A stretch of 64,000 bases of DNA, from contig NZ_AP028067.1 in NCBI RefSeq assembly GCF_030297155.1, forward strand, positions 868,001-932,000. The letters run 5' to 3'. Below, piece by piece: positions 35,066 to 44,546 of this stretch. The notes beneath the pieces were generated by a model. The model worked only from the letters and a program-made list of their open reading frames with translations. It was not told where the DNA came from and did no database searches. Within the stretch, counting starts at the first letter, position 1. Every line of letters starts with the position of its first letter. The translations under genes were made by a program, and so were the position numbers. This DNA is from Vibrio sp. FE10. Lineage in GTDB: Bacteria; Pseudomonadota; Gammaproteobacteria; Enterobacterales; Vibrionaceae.

Positions 35066-35479
35066 ATGAGTTTATTCAATGTATTCAATGTGACTGGTTC
35101 TGCGATGAGTGCTGAATCTGTTCGTCTAAATACGACCTCGAGCAACCTTGCGAACGCGGACAGTGTAAGTAGTTCTGCTGAAGAAACTTACAAGGCTCGT
35201 CACGCAGTGTTCGGCGCTGAGTTAAATAAAGCACGCAACAGTGGTCACACTGTGCCTGTGAAAGTATTAGGTATTGTGGAAAGCGATAAGCCGCTGAGCG
35301 CGGAGTACAACCCAGATCACCCATTAGCGAATAACGAAGGCTATATCTACAAGCCTAACGTGAACGTTATGGAAGAAATGGCAAACATGATTTCGGCATC
35401 ACGTGCGTACCAAACAAACGTACAGGTTGCTGACTCGAGTAAACAAATGCTGCTGCGTACGCTGCAGATGGGTCAATAA
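35066..35479 (+). CDS. flgC: Flagellar proximal rod protein FlgC
   Basis: The 137-residue rod protein has the N-terminal coil LNTTSSNLANADSVSSS, central NNEGYIYKPNVNVMEEMANMI and C-terminal ASRAYQTNVQVADSSKQMLLRTL. Located in the operon between flgB and flgD; the latter starts 17 bases later behind GGAGG. Confidence 0.95.
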   Translation: MSLFNVFNVTGSAMSAESVRLNTTSSNLANADSVSSSAEETYKARHAVFGAELNKARNSGHTVPVKVLGIVESDKPLSAEYNPDHPLANNEGYIYKPNVNVMEEMANMISASRAYQTNVQVADSSKQMLLRTLQMGQ

Positions 35480-35496
35480 GGATAAGGAGGTAGCAC

Positions 35497-36210
35497 ATGG
35501 CTGGAATCAACAATAATGTTGGTCAAAGCGGCTTGTCCTATGTTGACCAGCTGAAGAGTCTTCAAGATGGCGCTAAAAAGCCCGATGAAACAACAGGTAA
35601 GCAGGATCTTAAACAAGAAGACTTCTTATCTTTGTTGACTAAGCAATTAGCCCAACAAGACCCTTTTAAGCCGGTTAGCAATGACCAGATGATTGCGCAA
35701 ATGGCTTCATTTGCGACCGTAGATGGCATTGGCAAAATGAATACACAGTTTGAAAGCTTGAATTCATCAATGACCTCTAACCAAGCATTACAGGCATCCT
35801 CTTTGGTTGGCCGCGATGTATTGGTTCCTGGTGCGGCAGGTGTGAAACCCGGTGATGGCGGTATGGCGTCCATGGTTAAGCTTCCTCAGGCAATGGACAA
35901 TGTAATTGTCCGTGTTGAGAACGAAGTTGGCCAATTGGTTCGCACTTTTGATATCGGCTCTAAACCATCAGGCGACACACGTGTTGAATGGGACGGAAAA
36001 GACGAAGACGGTAACCCATTGCCGGCTGGTAAATACAACGTGAAAGCGTCGGGTTTACTGGATGGCGAGAACACAGAGTTCCAAGTGTCGAGTTATGCGA
36101 ACGTGAACAGTGTGCTTCTTGGTAAGGGTGATGGCAACGTACTACTCAATCTGGCTGGTTTCACATCGCCAGTACGACTTGCTGAAGTACTAGAAGTTGG
36201 TAAAGCGTAA
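35497..36210 (+). CDS. flgD: Flagellar hook assembly cap protein FlgD
   Basis: The 237-residue hook cap has the conserved LKQEDFLSLLTKQLAQQDPFKPVSNDQMIAQMASF and, in the C-terminal half, a FlgD Ig/Tudor-like domain with RVEWDGKDEDGNPLPAGKYN. It caps the growing hook during FlgE assembly. A strong GGAGG ribosome-binding site precedes the start. Confidence 0.95.
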   Translation: MAGINNNVGQSGLSYVDQLKSLQDGAKKPDETTGKQDLKQEDFLSLLTKQLAQQDPFKPVSNDQMIAQMASFATVDGIGKMNTQFESLNSSMTSNQALQASSLVGRDVLVPGAAGVKPGDGGMASMVKLPQAMDNVIVRVENEVGQLVRTFDIGSKPSGDTRVEWDGKDEDGNPLPAGKYNVKASGLLDGENTEFQVSSYANVNSVLLGKGDGNVLLNLAGFTSPVRLAEVLEVGKA

Positions 36211-36260
36211 CGCTTTAAAAGAGTGATTATGCTAGCTAGAGAGATTAGGAGAATATTGGA

Positions 36261-37565
36261 ATGTCATATGTAGCTTTAAGCGGTCTATCCGCTGCACAAC
36301 TAGACCTGAATACAACCAGTAACAACATTGCGAACGCAAACACATTTGGCTTTAAAGAGTCGCGTGCGGAGTTTGGCGATGTTTACTCAAGTTCGTTATT
36401 CACTAACGCAAAAACGACGGCAGGTGGCGGTGCGCAAGCTAGCCAAGTGGCGCAACAGTTCCATGAAGGTTCAAGTATTTATACTAACAACCCAATGGAC
36501 TTACGTGTAAGTGGTACAGGTTTCTTTGCAGTATCGAAAGACCGTATGGTACCGGAGATCAATGAACTCACGCGTAATGGCGCATTTCACCTAAACAAAG
36601 ACAACTACATGGTTACTGCTAACGATGAGTTTCTTTTAGGTTACGATGTTGATCCTAACTCGGGTGAAGTTCTTTCTTACGCACCAAAGCCACTCGACAT
36701 TCCTGCTGAGTTTGGTAAGCCAAAACAGACAGAAAACATTGAAGTAGGGGTTAACCTTCCTGCAAACGGTGATCTTAAAGACCCGGCTGCATTTAACTAC
36801 CAAGATGCTGATACCTATAACCGTGCAACGTCTTCGACGGTATACGATTCTATGGGTCAGTCTTACAAGTTAACGACTTACTACCTCAAAGATCAGACTC
36901 AACCAAACACTTGGCAGACGTACTACACCATGTCAGATGAGAACGGTGAAAAGCCGGTCAACATCACAGGCGGTGATGCGACAAATGCACAAGGTCATGT
37001 TGGTCACACAATGAAGTTCAATAATGACGGTACGTTGGCGAGCCTTAACAATGGCCAGCCAATTAACTCTGAAGCACTAGGTGCTGGAGCAAACCCAATT
37101 GATCTGAACGGTGCTGATCCAACGCAAGTGCTTAAGTTTGGTCTAGATTCGTCAACTCAGTTTGCTGCTCCATTTGAACTGACTAAGTTCGATGAAGATG
37201 GCGCGACAACAGGCTTCTTGACCAAAATCGATTTCGATGAGTACGGCAGTGTTTTAGGTACTTACTCAAATGGTGAAAACGTGATGCTTGGCCGTGTAGG
37301 CTTGGTTCGTGTACCCAATGAGCAAGGTCTAGATAAGAAAGGCGGCACTCAGTGGGATTCTACTAATGACTCAGGTTCTAAAATCTGGGGTGAATCGAAC
37401 AAAGGTTCATTTGGTAGCATCAACAACGGCTCACTAGAGCAGTCGAACATCGATATGACTCAAGAACTGGTTGATTTGATTTCTGCTCAACGTAACTTCC
37501 AAGCGAACTCGCGTTCTCTAGAAGTACACAACCAACTGCAACAGAATATTCTTCAGATTCGTTAA
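36261..37565 (+). CDS. flgE: Flagellar hook protein FlgE
   Basis: The 434-residue hook subunit has the N-terminal motif LSGLSAAQLDLNTTSNNIANANTFGFK, a central D1/D2 region (TRNGAFHLNKDNYMV) and the C-terminal coil QELVDLISAQRNFQANSRSLEVHNQL. Length is normal for Vibrio. A near-palindromic hairpin follows and a separate sigma-54 promoter serves flgF. Confidence 0.96.
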   Translation: MSYVALSGLSAAQLDLNTTSNNIANANTFGFKESRAEFGDVYSSSLFTNAKTTAGGGAQASQVAQQFHEGSSIYTNNPMDLRVSGTGFFAVSKDRMVPEINELTRNGAFHLNKDNYMVTANDEFLLGYDVDPNSGEVLSYAPKPLDIPAEFGKPKQTENIEVGVNLPANGDLKDPAAFNYQDADTYNRATSSTVYDSMGQSYKLTTYYLKDQTQPNTWQTYYTMSDENGEKPVNITGGDATNAQGHVGHTMKFNNDGTLASLNNGQPINSEALGAGANPIDLNGADPTQVLKFGLDSSTQFAAPFELTKFDEDGATTGFLTKIDFDEYGSVLGTYSNGENVMLGRVGLVRVPNEQGLDKKGGTQWDSTNDSGSKIWGESNKGSFGSINNGSLEQSNIDMTQELVDLISAQRNFQANSRSLEVHNQLQQNILQIR

Positions 37566-37592
37566 TCGTTTCGAGCGTTTGAATCATCTGCG

Positions 37593-37625
37593 AATACCCA
37601 ATTCAATATTATTGAATTGGGTATT
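37593..37625 (+). terminator. Long hairpin after flgE, weak T tail
   Basis: Arms AATACCCAATTCAATA (37593-37608) and its complement (37610-37625) form an almost perfect palindrome. The tail GTTGCTG has no T run, so it may pause, stabilise the 3' end or terminate only partly. Confidence 0.45.
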
Positions 37626-37660
37626 GTTGCTGAATTTGATATGGCTGTTTGCTTTTTTAT

Positions 37661-37679
37661 TTGCCGCCCTTATTGCCGC
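37661..37679 (+). promoter_or_regulatory. Paired TTGCCGC motifs, candidate activator (FlrC) site
   Basis: Two TTGCCGC copies (37661-37667 and 37673-37679) at 12-bp spacing, about 105 bases before the flgF -24 box, a usual enhancer distance. The reverse motif GCGGCAA is paired upstream of the first flagellin. Confidence 0.35.
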
Positions 37680-37782
37680 ACGGTAATGCCACTGGCAACA
37701 ATTCTTCCTCAATGATCCTTTTGTGATCCCTCTTCTTCGTTGTTTTCTATTTAAATTATTGATAAATAACAGTTAAAAATAT

Positions 37783-37799
37783 TGGCACAGTGTTTGCTT
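37783..37799 (+). promoter_or_regulatory. Consensus sigma-54 promoter before flgF
   Basis: TTGGCACAGTGTTTGCT matches the TGGCAC-N5-TTGCT consensus at every base. It starts the second half of the rod-hook cluster, flgF to flgJ, 35 bases before flgF. Confidence 0.88.
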
Positions 37800-37834
37800 T
37801 ATTAGCCCCAGAAGATGATTTTTGGAGCAAAATT

Positions 37835-38584
37835 ATGGATCGCGCACTGTTTCTTGCCATGAGTGGCGCTAAGCAAAATATGCAAGCTTTGCAGCTACGT
37901 GCTAACAACCTTGCCAACGTAAGTACAACGGGTTTCCGTGCTGATTTAGCACAAGCACGTTCAATGCAAGCGTACGGTGAAGGCATGCCTACTCGTGTTT
38001 TCAGCATGACAGAACGTCCGGGTCATAATTTCGCACAAGGTAGTGTGGTCACCACTGGCCGCGATCTCGATGTCACGATTCAAGGTGATGGCTGGATTTC
38101 AGTAATGGACAACATGGGCCGTGAAGGTTTAACACGTAACGGTAACCTAAAGGTTGACCAAAACGGTTTGCTAACCAACGCAAGCGGTCATTTAGTGTTA
38201 GGCGAGAACGACGCACCCATCACGCTACCTATTCCTATCAGTAAAGTAGAAATCGGCACAGATGGTACTATTTCGGTGATTCCTCAAGGCGCTCCAGCTG
38301 AAGAATTAGCGATTGTCGACCGTATCAAACTTGTGCGTCCAGATAATCAAAGCTTATTTAAAGACACGAATGGTCTATTCCGTTCGAAAAACCCAGATCA
38401 GGCATACGAAGCAGATGCAGCGGTAACGTTGCTAAAAGGTGCCATCGAAGGCAGCAACGTAAATGCTGTTGGTGAAATGACCAGCCTAATTGACTTACAA
38501 CGTCAATTCGAAATGCAGGTCAAGATGATGAGCACAGCAGAGGAAATGGACAAGTCGTCTGATTCACTGCTTCGTATGAGCTAA
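37835..38584 (+). CDS. flgF: Flagellar proximal rod protein FlgF
   Basis: The 249-residue rod protein has MDRALFLAMSGAKQNMQALQLRANNLANVSTTGFRADLAQ at the N-terminus and a FlgE/F/G C-terminal domain (GAIEGSNVNAVGEMTSLIDLQRQFE). The start at 37835 has TTGGAGC before it and is the conserved family start; an upstream in-frame ATG at 37790 lies inside the sigma-54 element. Confidence 0.95.
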   Translation: MDRALFLAMSGAKQNMQALQLRANNLANVSTTGFRADLAQARSMQAYGEGMPTRVFSMTERPGHNFAQGSVVTTGRDLDVTIQGDGWISVMDNMGREGLTRNGNLKVDQNGLLTNASGHLVLGENDAPITLPIPISKVEIGTDGTISVIPQGAPAEELAIVDRIKLVRPDNQSLFKDTNGLFRSKNPDQAYEADAAVTLLKGAIEGSNVNAVGEMTSLIDLQRQFEMQVKMMSTAEEMDKSSDSLLRMS

Positions 38585-38605
38585 TAGAATTTAAAGGAAT
38601 TTGCT

Positions 38606-39394
38606 ATGCATCCAGCATTATGGGTAAGTAAAACAGGTTTAGACGCCCAACAAACCAATATCTCAACAATTTCAAACAACCTTGCCAACGCCTCAACCAT
38701 TGGTTTTAAAAAGAGTCGTGCGGTATTTGAAGATCTGTTCTATCAGAACATCAATCAGCCGGGTGGCCAATCGTCTCAGAACACTGAGCTGCCAAGTGGT
38801 TTGATGTTGGGTGCCGGTTCTAAAGTCGTGGCAACTCAAAAAGTTCACACGCACGGTAACGCACAAACGACATCGAATAGCCTAGATATGATGATCGAAG
38901 GTGACGGCTTCTTCCAAGTTGAAATGCCAGACGGCGAAACAGGCTACAGCCGAAATGGTCAGTTCACACTGAACGGTGACGGCGCGATCGTAACGTCGGG
39001 TCAAGGTTATGCTCTGCAACCAGAAATCGTTATTCCTGAAGATGCGATTTCGGTGACGGTTGGTAACGATGGTGAAGTGTCTGTTCGTCTACGTGGTGAG
39101 CAAAACAACGTCGTGGTTGGCCAAATCACCATTACTGACTTCGTAAACCCAGGTGGTTTAGAGCCAGTAGGTCAAAACCTTTACTTACCAACGGGCGCAA
39201 GTGGCGATCCGCAAGAGGGCGTTCCGGGCTTCGATGGCTTGGGTAACATCCGTCAGTCGATGCTAGAAACATCGAACGTAAACGTAACCGAAGAGCTGGT
39301 TAATATGATTGAAGCTCAACGTGTTTACGAAATGAACTCGAAAGTTATCTCGTCGGTAGACAAGATGATGAGCTTTGTTAACCAACAGCTGTAA
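38606..39394 (+). CDS. flgG: Flagellar distal rod protein FlgG
   Basis: The 262-residue rod protein has ALWVSKTGLDAQQTNISTISNNLANASTIGFKKSRAVFEDLFYQ, the family central region GDGFFQVEMPDGETGYSRNGQFTLNGDG and the C-terminal QSMLETSNVNVTEELVNMIEAQRVYEMNSK. Length and motifs agree closely with FlgG of other Gram-negative bacteria. Confidence 0.96.
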   Translation: MHPALWVSKTGLDAQQTNISTISNNLANASTIGFKKSRAVFEDLFYQNINQPGGQSSQNTELPSGLMLGAGSKVVATQKVHTHGNAQTTSNSLDMMIEGDGFFQVEMPDGETGYSRNGQFTLNGDGAIVTSGQGYALQPEIVIPEDAISVTVGNDGEVSVRLRGEQNNVVVGQITITDFVNPGGLEPVGQNLYLPTGASGDPQEGVPGFDGLGNIRQSMLETSNVNVTEELVNMIEAQRVYEMNSKVISSVDKMMSFVNQQL

Positions 39395-39399
39395 TTGGT

Positions 39400-39444
39400 T
39401 TATTTACCGTTTACTGACTTATTTACCGTTTACTGACTTATTTA
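39400..39444. repeat. 19-bp direct repeat between flgG and flgH
   Basis: TTATTTACCGTTTACTGAC occurs twice in tandem (39400-39418 and 39419-39437) followed by a 7-base partial third copy. It is in the flgG-flgH spacer, before the flgH ribosome-binding site. Confidence 0.85.
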
Positions 39445-39526
39445 CAACTAATAGATCGGTTTCTAGTGGATAGACGAGTTTCTATTCATTGATCTATTTA
39501 CCATTGCCTGCTGAGAGTGTATCGCC

Positions 39527-40303
39527 ATGAAACGTATTTTTTGTTTAGCCCTGGTTTTGTCTATGACAGGCTGTGCTGTACTGGATCCTATTGAAACTCC
39601 AGCACAAGAAAACGCGACCACAGTCGTTGATGCAGTGGAAGGCGATAAGTCGGCTGAAGAGAGCTCTGGCATTATTGATACCCTTCGTGGCAGAACCGAT
39701 CCAATCGCGGGCGATCCTGCATGGGCACCAATCAACCCAAAGAAGAAACCTGAACATTATGCCGCAGCGACAGGTTCACTGTTCAATGTGAGCCATATTG
39801 GCAGCATGTACGATGATTCAAAACCTCGCGGTATTGGTGACATCATTACTGTCGCGCTCGATGAAAATACACGAGCGACCAAAAAAGCCAACGCAGACAT
39901 GTCTAAGTCGAACGACGCATCAATGGAGCCATTGGCCGTTGGTGGTCAAGAGCTAACCATAGACAAGTACAACTTCTCTTACGACTTGAGTAATACCAAC
40001 ACCTTTGCTGGTGATACCTCAGCCAACCAAAGTAACAGCATCAGTGGCTACATCACCGTAGAAGTGATCGAAGTGCTAGCCAATGGCAACCTTGTGGTTC
40101 GTGGTGAAAAGTGGATGACACTGAACACGGGCGACGAGTACATCCGCCTAAGTGGCACCATCCGCCCTGACGATATTGATTTCGAGAATACCATTGCCTC
40201 GAACCGAGTTTCTAACGCGCGAATTCAGTACTCAGGTACTGGCGTTCAGAAAGATATGCAAGAGCCTGGATTCTTGGCACGATTCTTTAATGTATCTTTG
40301 TAG
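39527..40303 (+). CDS. flgH: Flagellar L-ring protein FlgH
   Basis: The 258-residue outer-membrane lipoprotein forms the L ring. The lipoprotein signal ends SMTGC (Cys16). Conserved segments are [37 protein letters not shown] and [27 protein letters not shown]. The 93-base gap to flgI holds a small AGTGTC/GACACT hairpin without a T tail. Confidence 0.96.
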   Translation: MKRIFCLALVLSMTGCAVLDPIETPAQENATTVVDAVEGDKSAEESSGIIDTLRGRTDPIAGDPAWAPINPKKKPEHYAAATGSLFNVSHIGSMYDDSKPRGIGDIITVALDENTRATKKANADMSKSNDASMEPLAVGGQELTIDKYNFSYDLSNTNTFAGDTSANQSNSISGYITVEVIEVLANGNLVVRGEKWMTLNTGDEYIRLSGTIRPDDIDFENTIASNRVSNARIQYSGTGVQKDMQEPGFLARFFNVSL

Positions 40304-40396
40304 AGCTTGAGACAGTGTCGACATACTGACACTCCCAGAATTATCTGATTTCAAGCTAACTCATTATAAATTAAAGCAATACAGACAGGTTACTCA

Positions 40397-41488
40397 ATGA
40401 AAAAACTGACACTCGTACTATTCGGCATGCTATTTCTTGCCACCAGTGCCCATGCTGCGCGTATTAAAGACGTGGCAAAAGTGGCGGGTGTTCGTAGTAA
40501 CCAACTTGTCGGCTATGGTTTGGTTACAGGTTTGCCGGGTACCGGTGAGACAACTCCCTTTACCGATCAAACATTTAACGCAATGCTGCAAAATTTTGGC
40601 ATTCAATTGCCGCCTGGCACTAAGCCAAAAACCAAAAACGTAGCGGCCGTTATCGTTACCGCTGAACTGCCGGCTTTCTCTAAGCAAGGTCAGGAAGTTG
40701 ACGTCACCGTTTCTTCTATTGGTTCTGCAAAAAGCTTGCGTGGTGGTACCTTGCTACAGACTTTCCTAAAAGGTTTAGATGGTCAAGTGTACGCGGTAGC
40801 ACAAGGTAACTTGGTGGTGAGTGGCTTTAGTGCTCAAGGCAACGACGGCTCTAAAATCGTCGGTAACAACCCTAATGTCGGCATCATCTCTAGCGGTGCA
40901 ACGGTTGAACAAGAGATCCCAACCCCATTCGGTCGTGGCGATTACATCACTTTCAACCTCATTCAATCAGATTTTACAACAGCTCAGCGTTTGGCTGATG
41001 CGGTGAATAATTTCCTAGGTCCGCAAATGGCTTCAGCGGTCGACGCGACTTCAGTCAAAGTTCGTGCACCACGTGAAATCAGCCAACGTGTGGCTTTCCT
41101 ATCTGCCATCGAAAACATCGAATTCGATCCTGCAGAGGGCTCTGCAAAAATCATTGTTAACTCACGAACTGGTACGATTGTGGTTGGTAAGCATGTTCGC
41201 TTAAAAGCCGCTGCGGTAACGCATGGTGGTATGACAGTCGCAATCAAAGAAAACCTCAACGTGAGCCAACCGAATGCATTTTCTGGTGGCCAAACAGTGG
41301 TGGTTCCTGATTCAGATATTGAAGTCACCGAAGCCGATGGCAAGATGTTCAAGTTTGAACCGGGCTTAACGCTGGATGATTTGGTCCGTGCAGTCAACGA
41401 AGTGGGCGCAGCGCCTTCTGATTTAATGGCAATCCTTCAAGCGCTGAAACAAGCAGGTGCAATTGAAGGCCAATTGATCATTATCTAG
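40397..41488 (+). CDS. flgI: Flagellar P-ring protein FlgI
   Basis: The 363-residue periplasmic protein has a Sec signal ([20 protein letters not shown]) and the highly conserved [31 protein letters not shown] and [23 protein letters not shown]. It forms the P ring around the rod. flgJ follows after 10 bases. Confidence 0.97.
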   Translation: MKKLTLVLFGMLFLATSAHAARIKDVAKVAGVRSNQLVGYGLVTGLPGTGETTPFTDQTFNAMLQNFGIQLPPGTKPKTKNVAAVIVTAELPAFSKQGQEVDVTVSSIGSAKSLRGGTLLQTFLKGLDGQVYAVAQGNLVVSGFSAQGNDGSKIVGNNPNVGIISSGATVEQEIPTPFGRGDYITFNLIQSDFTTAQRLADAVNNFLGPQMASAVDATSVKVRAPREISQRVAFLSAIENIEFDPAEGSAKIIVNSRTGTIVVGKHVRLKAAAVTHGGMTVAIKENLNVSQPNAFSGGQTVVVPDSDIEVTEADGKMFKFEPGLTLDDLVRAVNEVGAAPSDLMAILQALKQAGAIEGQLIII

Positions 41489-41498
41489 GGGATAAAGC

Positions 41499-42434
41499 AT
41501 GATTAAGAATAACAATGACATCGGCTTTATTCACGACATCGGCAGTTTAGACCGTCTTCGTCAACAAGCGGTAAACGGTGAAGAAGGCAGCGAAAAAGAA
41601 GCACTTACAGCAGCGGCAAAACAGTTTGAATCGATTTTTACGTCGATGTTGTTCAAATCGATGCGTGATGCAAACTCTAGCTTTAAGTCAGATATGCTGA
41701 ACAGCCAGAACGAGCAGTTCTATCGCCAGATGCAAGATGATCAAATGGCGAGTGAACTCAGTGCATCTGGTTCGCTTGGTCTTGCGGATATGATCGTTGC
41801 TCAGCTAAGTGCAGGCCAAGCAAGCGACGCGACAGAAGATAAGGTTCGCAGTGAAGGTTTTGATACCTCACTGGAAAGGCCTCAGTATTCAGGTCGTTCA
41901 GAAGAGAAAGTCTCTGAAGTTCAATCTGCTAAGTCAGCAACAGCCATGTCAGCAGCAAAACAACCAGCATCTTTCGATTCTCCAGAATCGTTTGTTACGT
42001 CGATGAAGCCTTACGCTGAAAAAGCGGCGAGCGCACTCGGTGTTGATTCGTCACTGCTATTAGCACAAGCGGCACTTGAAACAGGTTGGGGCTCTAAGAT
42101 GATTAAGAACTCTTTGGGCAACAGTAATAACCTATTCAACATCAAAGCAGATAGAAGCTGGAAGGGCGATAAGGTCGCGACTCAAACGCTTGAGTTCCAT
42201 GGCAAAACAGCCGTTAAAGAATCCGCTTCTTTCCGTTCTTACTCTAATTTCGAAGAGAGCTTTAATGATTACGTGAAGTTCTTGAACGAAAATCCAAGAT
42301 ACGAAACAGCGCTACAGCATCAAGGCAATTCAGAGAATTTCATCAAAGGCATTCATCAGGCCGGTTACGCAACTGACCCCAACTATGCTGACAAGGTCTT
42401 ACGAGTTAAAGCCAAAATAGACGAGATGAACTAG
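41499..42434 (+). CDS. flgJ: Flagellar rod assembly protein / peptidoglycan hydrolase FlgJ
   Basis: The 311-residue two-domain protein has an N-terminal rod-scaffold domain (AAAKQFESIFTSMLFKSMRDAN, about residues 25-105), a Ser/Gln-rich linker, and a C-terminal glucosaminidase domain with the catalytic Glu194 in QAALETGWGS and SNNLFNIKADRSW. It opens the cell wall for the rod. A terminator hairpin follows the gene. Confidence 0.95.
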   Translation: MIKNNNDIGFIHDIGSLDRLRQQAVNGEEGSEKEALTAAAKQFESIFTSMLFKSMRDANSSFKSDMLNSQNEQFYRQMQDDQMASELSASGSLGLADMIVAQLSAGQASDATEDKVRSEGFDTSLERPQYSGRSEEKVSEVQSAKSATAMSAAKQPASFDSPESFVTSMKPYAEKAASALGVDSSLLLAQAALETGWGSKMIKNSLGNSNNLFNIKADRSWKGDKVATQTLEFHGKTAVKESASFRSYSNFEESFNDYVKFLNENPRYETALQHQGNSENFIKGIHQAGYATDPNYADKVLRVKAKIDEMN

Positions 42435-42452
42435 CGTCATTAATCAACATCG

Positions 42453-42479
42453 AGAGCTTGCTACTGGCAGGCTCTTTTC
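42453..42479 (+). terminator. Terminator after flgJ
   Basis: A 9-bp stem (AGAGCTTGC / GCAGGCTCT, one G-U pair) with a 5-base loop and TTTTC tail, just after the flgJ stop. Confidence 0.7.
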
Positions 42480-42569
42480 TTATCTGTCCCTTCCGATGTT
42501 GCCACGTCTTTCATGGTTATCTCCTTATACTTCAATAAATTATTGTCTTTTAGTTCTCCGCTTTTCCTA

Positions 42570-42586
42570 TTGGCACATATATTGCT
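42570..42586 (+). promoter_or_regulatory. Consensus sigma-54 promoter before flgKL
   Basis: TTGGCACATATATTGCT matches the consensus with GG-N10-GC spacing. About 70 bases before flgK. Confidence 0.88.
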
Positions 42587-42656
42587 AAATATCTTAATAA
42601 TAAGCTGTAGTAGTTAATCAGTTTATCCTGATTTTGTTAAGTTTTTTGGGGGCATT

Positions 42657-44537
42657 ATGGCGTCGGATCTTCTGAATGTAGGGGCACAAAGTGTTCTTAC
42701 GGCTCAGAGACAGCTAAACACCACAGGTCATAACATTTCTAACGCCAACACAGAGGGCTATAGCCGTCAGTCTGTGATTCAAGGTGTGAATGACCCGCGC
42801 CAGTACGGTGGGCAATCCTACGGTATGGGTGTGCATGTGGAAAATGTTCGCCGCTCTTGGGATCAGTTTGCCGTCAAAGAACTTAACTTATCGACAACCA
42901 ATGCCGCCAACAAAGGCGATACCGAAGCCAACCTCGATATGCTGTCGAGCATGTTGTCGTCCGTCGCTTCAAAAAAGATTCCAGAAAACCTCAATGAATG
43001 GTTTGATTCTGTTAAGACTCTCGCCGATACCCCGAATGATGTGGGTGCGCGTAAGGTCATGTTAGAGAAAGCAGGGCTTGTCACTAAAACCTTGAATGAA
43101 TTCCATGAAACGGTACGTCAACAGTCTGATTCCACGAATAAAAAGTTAGAAGTCGGCATTGAACGTGTTAACCAAATTGCGGTTGAGATTCGTGATGTTC
43201 AGCGTCTGATGATGCGAACACCTGGGCCTCACAATGATTTACGAGATCAGCACGAAAAGCTGATCAATGAGTTATCTGGCTACACCAAAGTGACGGTAAC
43301 GCCACGCTCTAATGCGGAAGGATTTAACGTCCATATTGGTAATGGTCATACCTTGGTTTCTGGTAGTGAAGCAAGTCAACTGAAGCTAGTTGATGGTTTA
43401 CCTGATACGCATCAGCGTCGACTAGCGATTGTGGAAGGCAAGTCTTTGAAGCCGATTACCAGTAATGATATCGATGGAAAAATCGGTGCCATGCTCGATA
43501 TGCGAGATGAACACATCCCTGACATCATGGATGAATTAGGACGTTTGGCGACGGCTTTCTCTGAGAAAGTGAACTCTCTTCAATCACAAGGTTTGGATCT
43601 CAATGGCAACGTTGGCCAAGACATTTTCACCGATGTGAACTCTGAGCGCGTGGCGAAATCACGCGTGACGGGTGGTAGCCAATCAAAGGCTGATGTTGCC
43701 GTTTATATTGATGATACCTCTGCCTTAAAAGGCGGCGAGTACGGTCTTAAATATGACGGCAGTGACTATGTCGTGACCAAGCCTGATGGTGAAACGGTAA
43801 AAGTTAGCACTAATGCAGTTGGCAATGCTTTTTATCTAGATGGTATGCGAGTCGAAGTTCGAAACCCGCCTGAATTGGGTGAGAAGCTGTTACTGCGCCC
43901 AACACGTAATTTTGCTGCTCAGATTCAGATGGAAACCAAAGACCCTAGAGATATTGCCGCACAAAGTTATGAGGCATCGACCACGTTTGCGAAAGGCTCG
44001 GCAGGGTTCAAAATCCTAGCGGCCGGTCAATTACGTGAGTTTGAAGTGATTGTTTCACCAAAAGGTGAGCAGTTTGCCGTGACTGACCCGAAAGGCAATA
44101 TTTTAATGCAGCCGCAGCCGTACCCACCTGAAGGGCCGGTTACGATTAATGGTACGACTTTCGAGTTGACCGCTGGCGCTGTGGCAAACGATAAATTTAC
44201 GGCAAACCTTGTCCCATCAGAGGGTGACAACGGTAACTTGCGTAAGCTGCAAGATCTCCAAACCGGTAAGATCTTGAATGATGGTGAGTCTACGATTTTA
44301 GACCTTTACCACAACTTGAATACCAACACGGGCCTGAAAGCGTCGACGGCAAATCGCTTAAGCGACATTGCCACCTTAGAAAAGGAATCCGCTCAGGAAC
44401 GTATTGCTTCAGTGTCGGGGGTTAACCTCGATGAAGAAGCGGCAAATATGATGAAATTTCAGCAAGCGTACATGGCTTCCTCACGCATCATGCAAGCGGC
44501 CAATGATACGTTCAATACTATTTTGGCTCTGAGGTAG
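42657..44537 (+). CDS. flgK: Flagellar hook-associated protein 1, FlgK
   Basis: The 626-residue hook-filament junction protein has the N-terminal motif QSVLTAQRQLNTTGHNISNANTEGYSRQSV and the C-terminal coil GVNLDEEAANMMKFQQAYMASSRIMQAANDTFNTILAL. It is somewhat longer than the 547-residue enterobacterial form, with a larger middle region. A run of G (TTGGGGGC) serves as ribosome-binding site. flgL begins 9 bases after its stop. Confidence 0.96.
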   Translation: MASDLLNVGAQSVLTAQRQLNTTGHNISNANTEGYSRQSVIQGVNDPRQYGGQSYGMGVHVENVRRSWDQFAVKELNLSTTNAANKGDTEANLDMLSSMLSSVASKKIPENLNEWFDSVKTLADTPNDVGARKVMLEKAGLVTKTLNEFHETVRQQSDSTNKKLEVGIERVNQIAVEIRDVQRLMMRTPGPHNDLRDQHEKLINELSGYTKVTVTPRSNAEGFNVHIGNGHTLVSGSEASQLKLVDGLPDTHQRRLAIVEGKSLKPITSNDIDGKIGAMLDMRDEHIPDIMDELGRLATAFSEKVNSLQSQGLDLNGNVGQDIFTDVNSERVAKSRVTGGSQSKADVAVYIDDTSALKGGEYGLKYDGSDYVVTKPDGETVKVSTNAVGNAFYLDGMRVEVRNPPELGEKLLLRPTRNFAAQIQMETKDPRDIAAQSYEASTTFAKGSAGFKILAAGQLREFEVIVSPKGEQFAVTDPKGNILMQPQPYPPEGPVTINGTTFELTAGAVANDKFTANLVPSEGDNGNLRKLQDLQTGKILNDGESTILDLYHNLNTNTGLKASTANRLSDIATLEKESAQERIASVSGVNLDEEAANMMKFQQAYMASSRIMQAANDTFNTILALR

Positions 44538-44546
44538 GAAGTATAA

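Noticed and set aside
40311..40334. AGTGTC/GACACT hairpin between flgH and flgI as terminator
   Set aside because: Only 6 bp and no T tail; the genes are expected to be cotranscribed.
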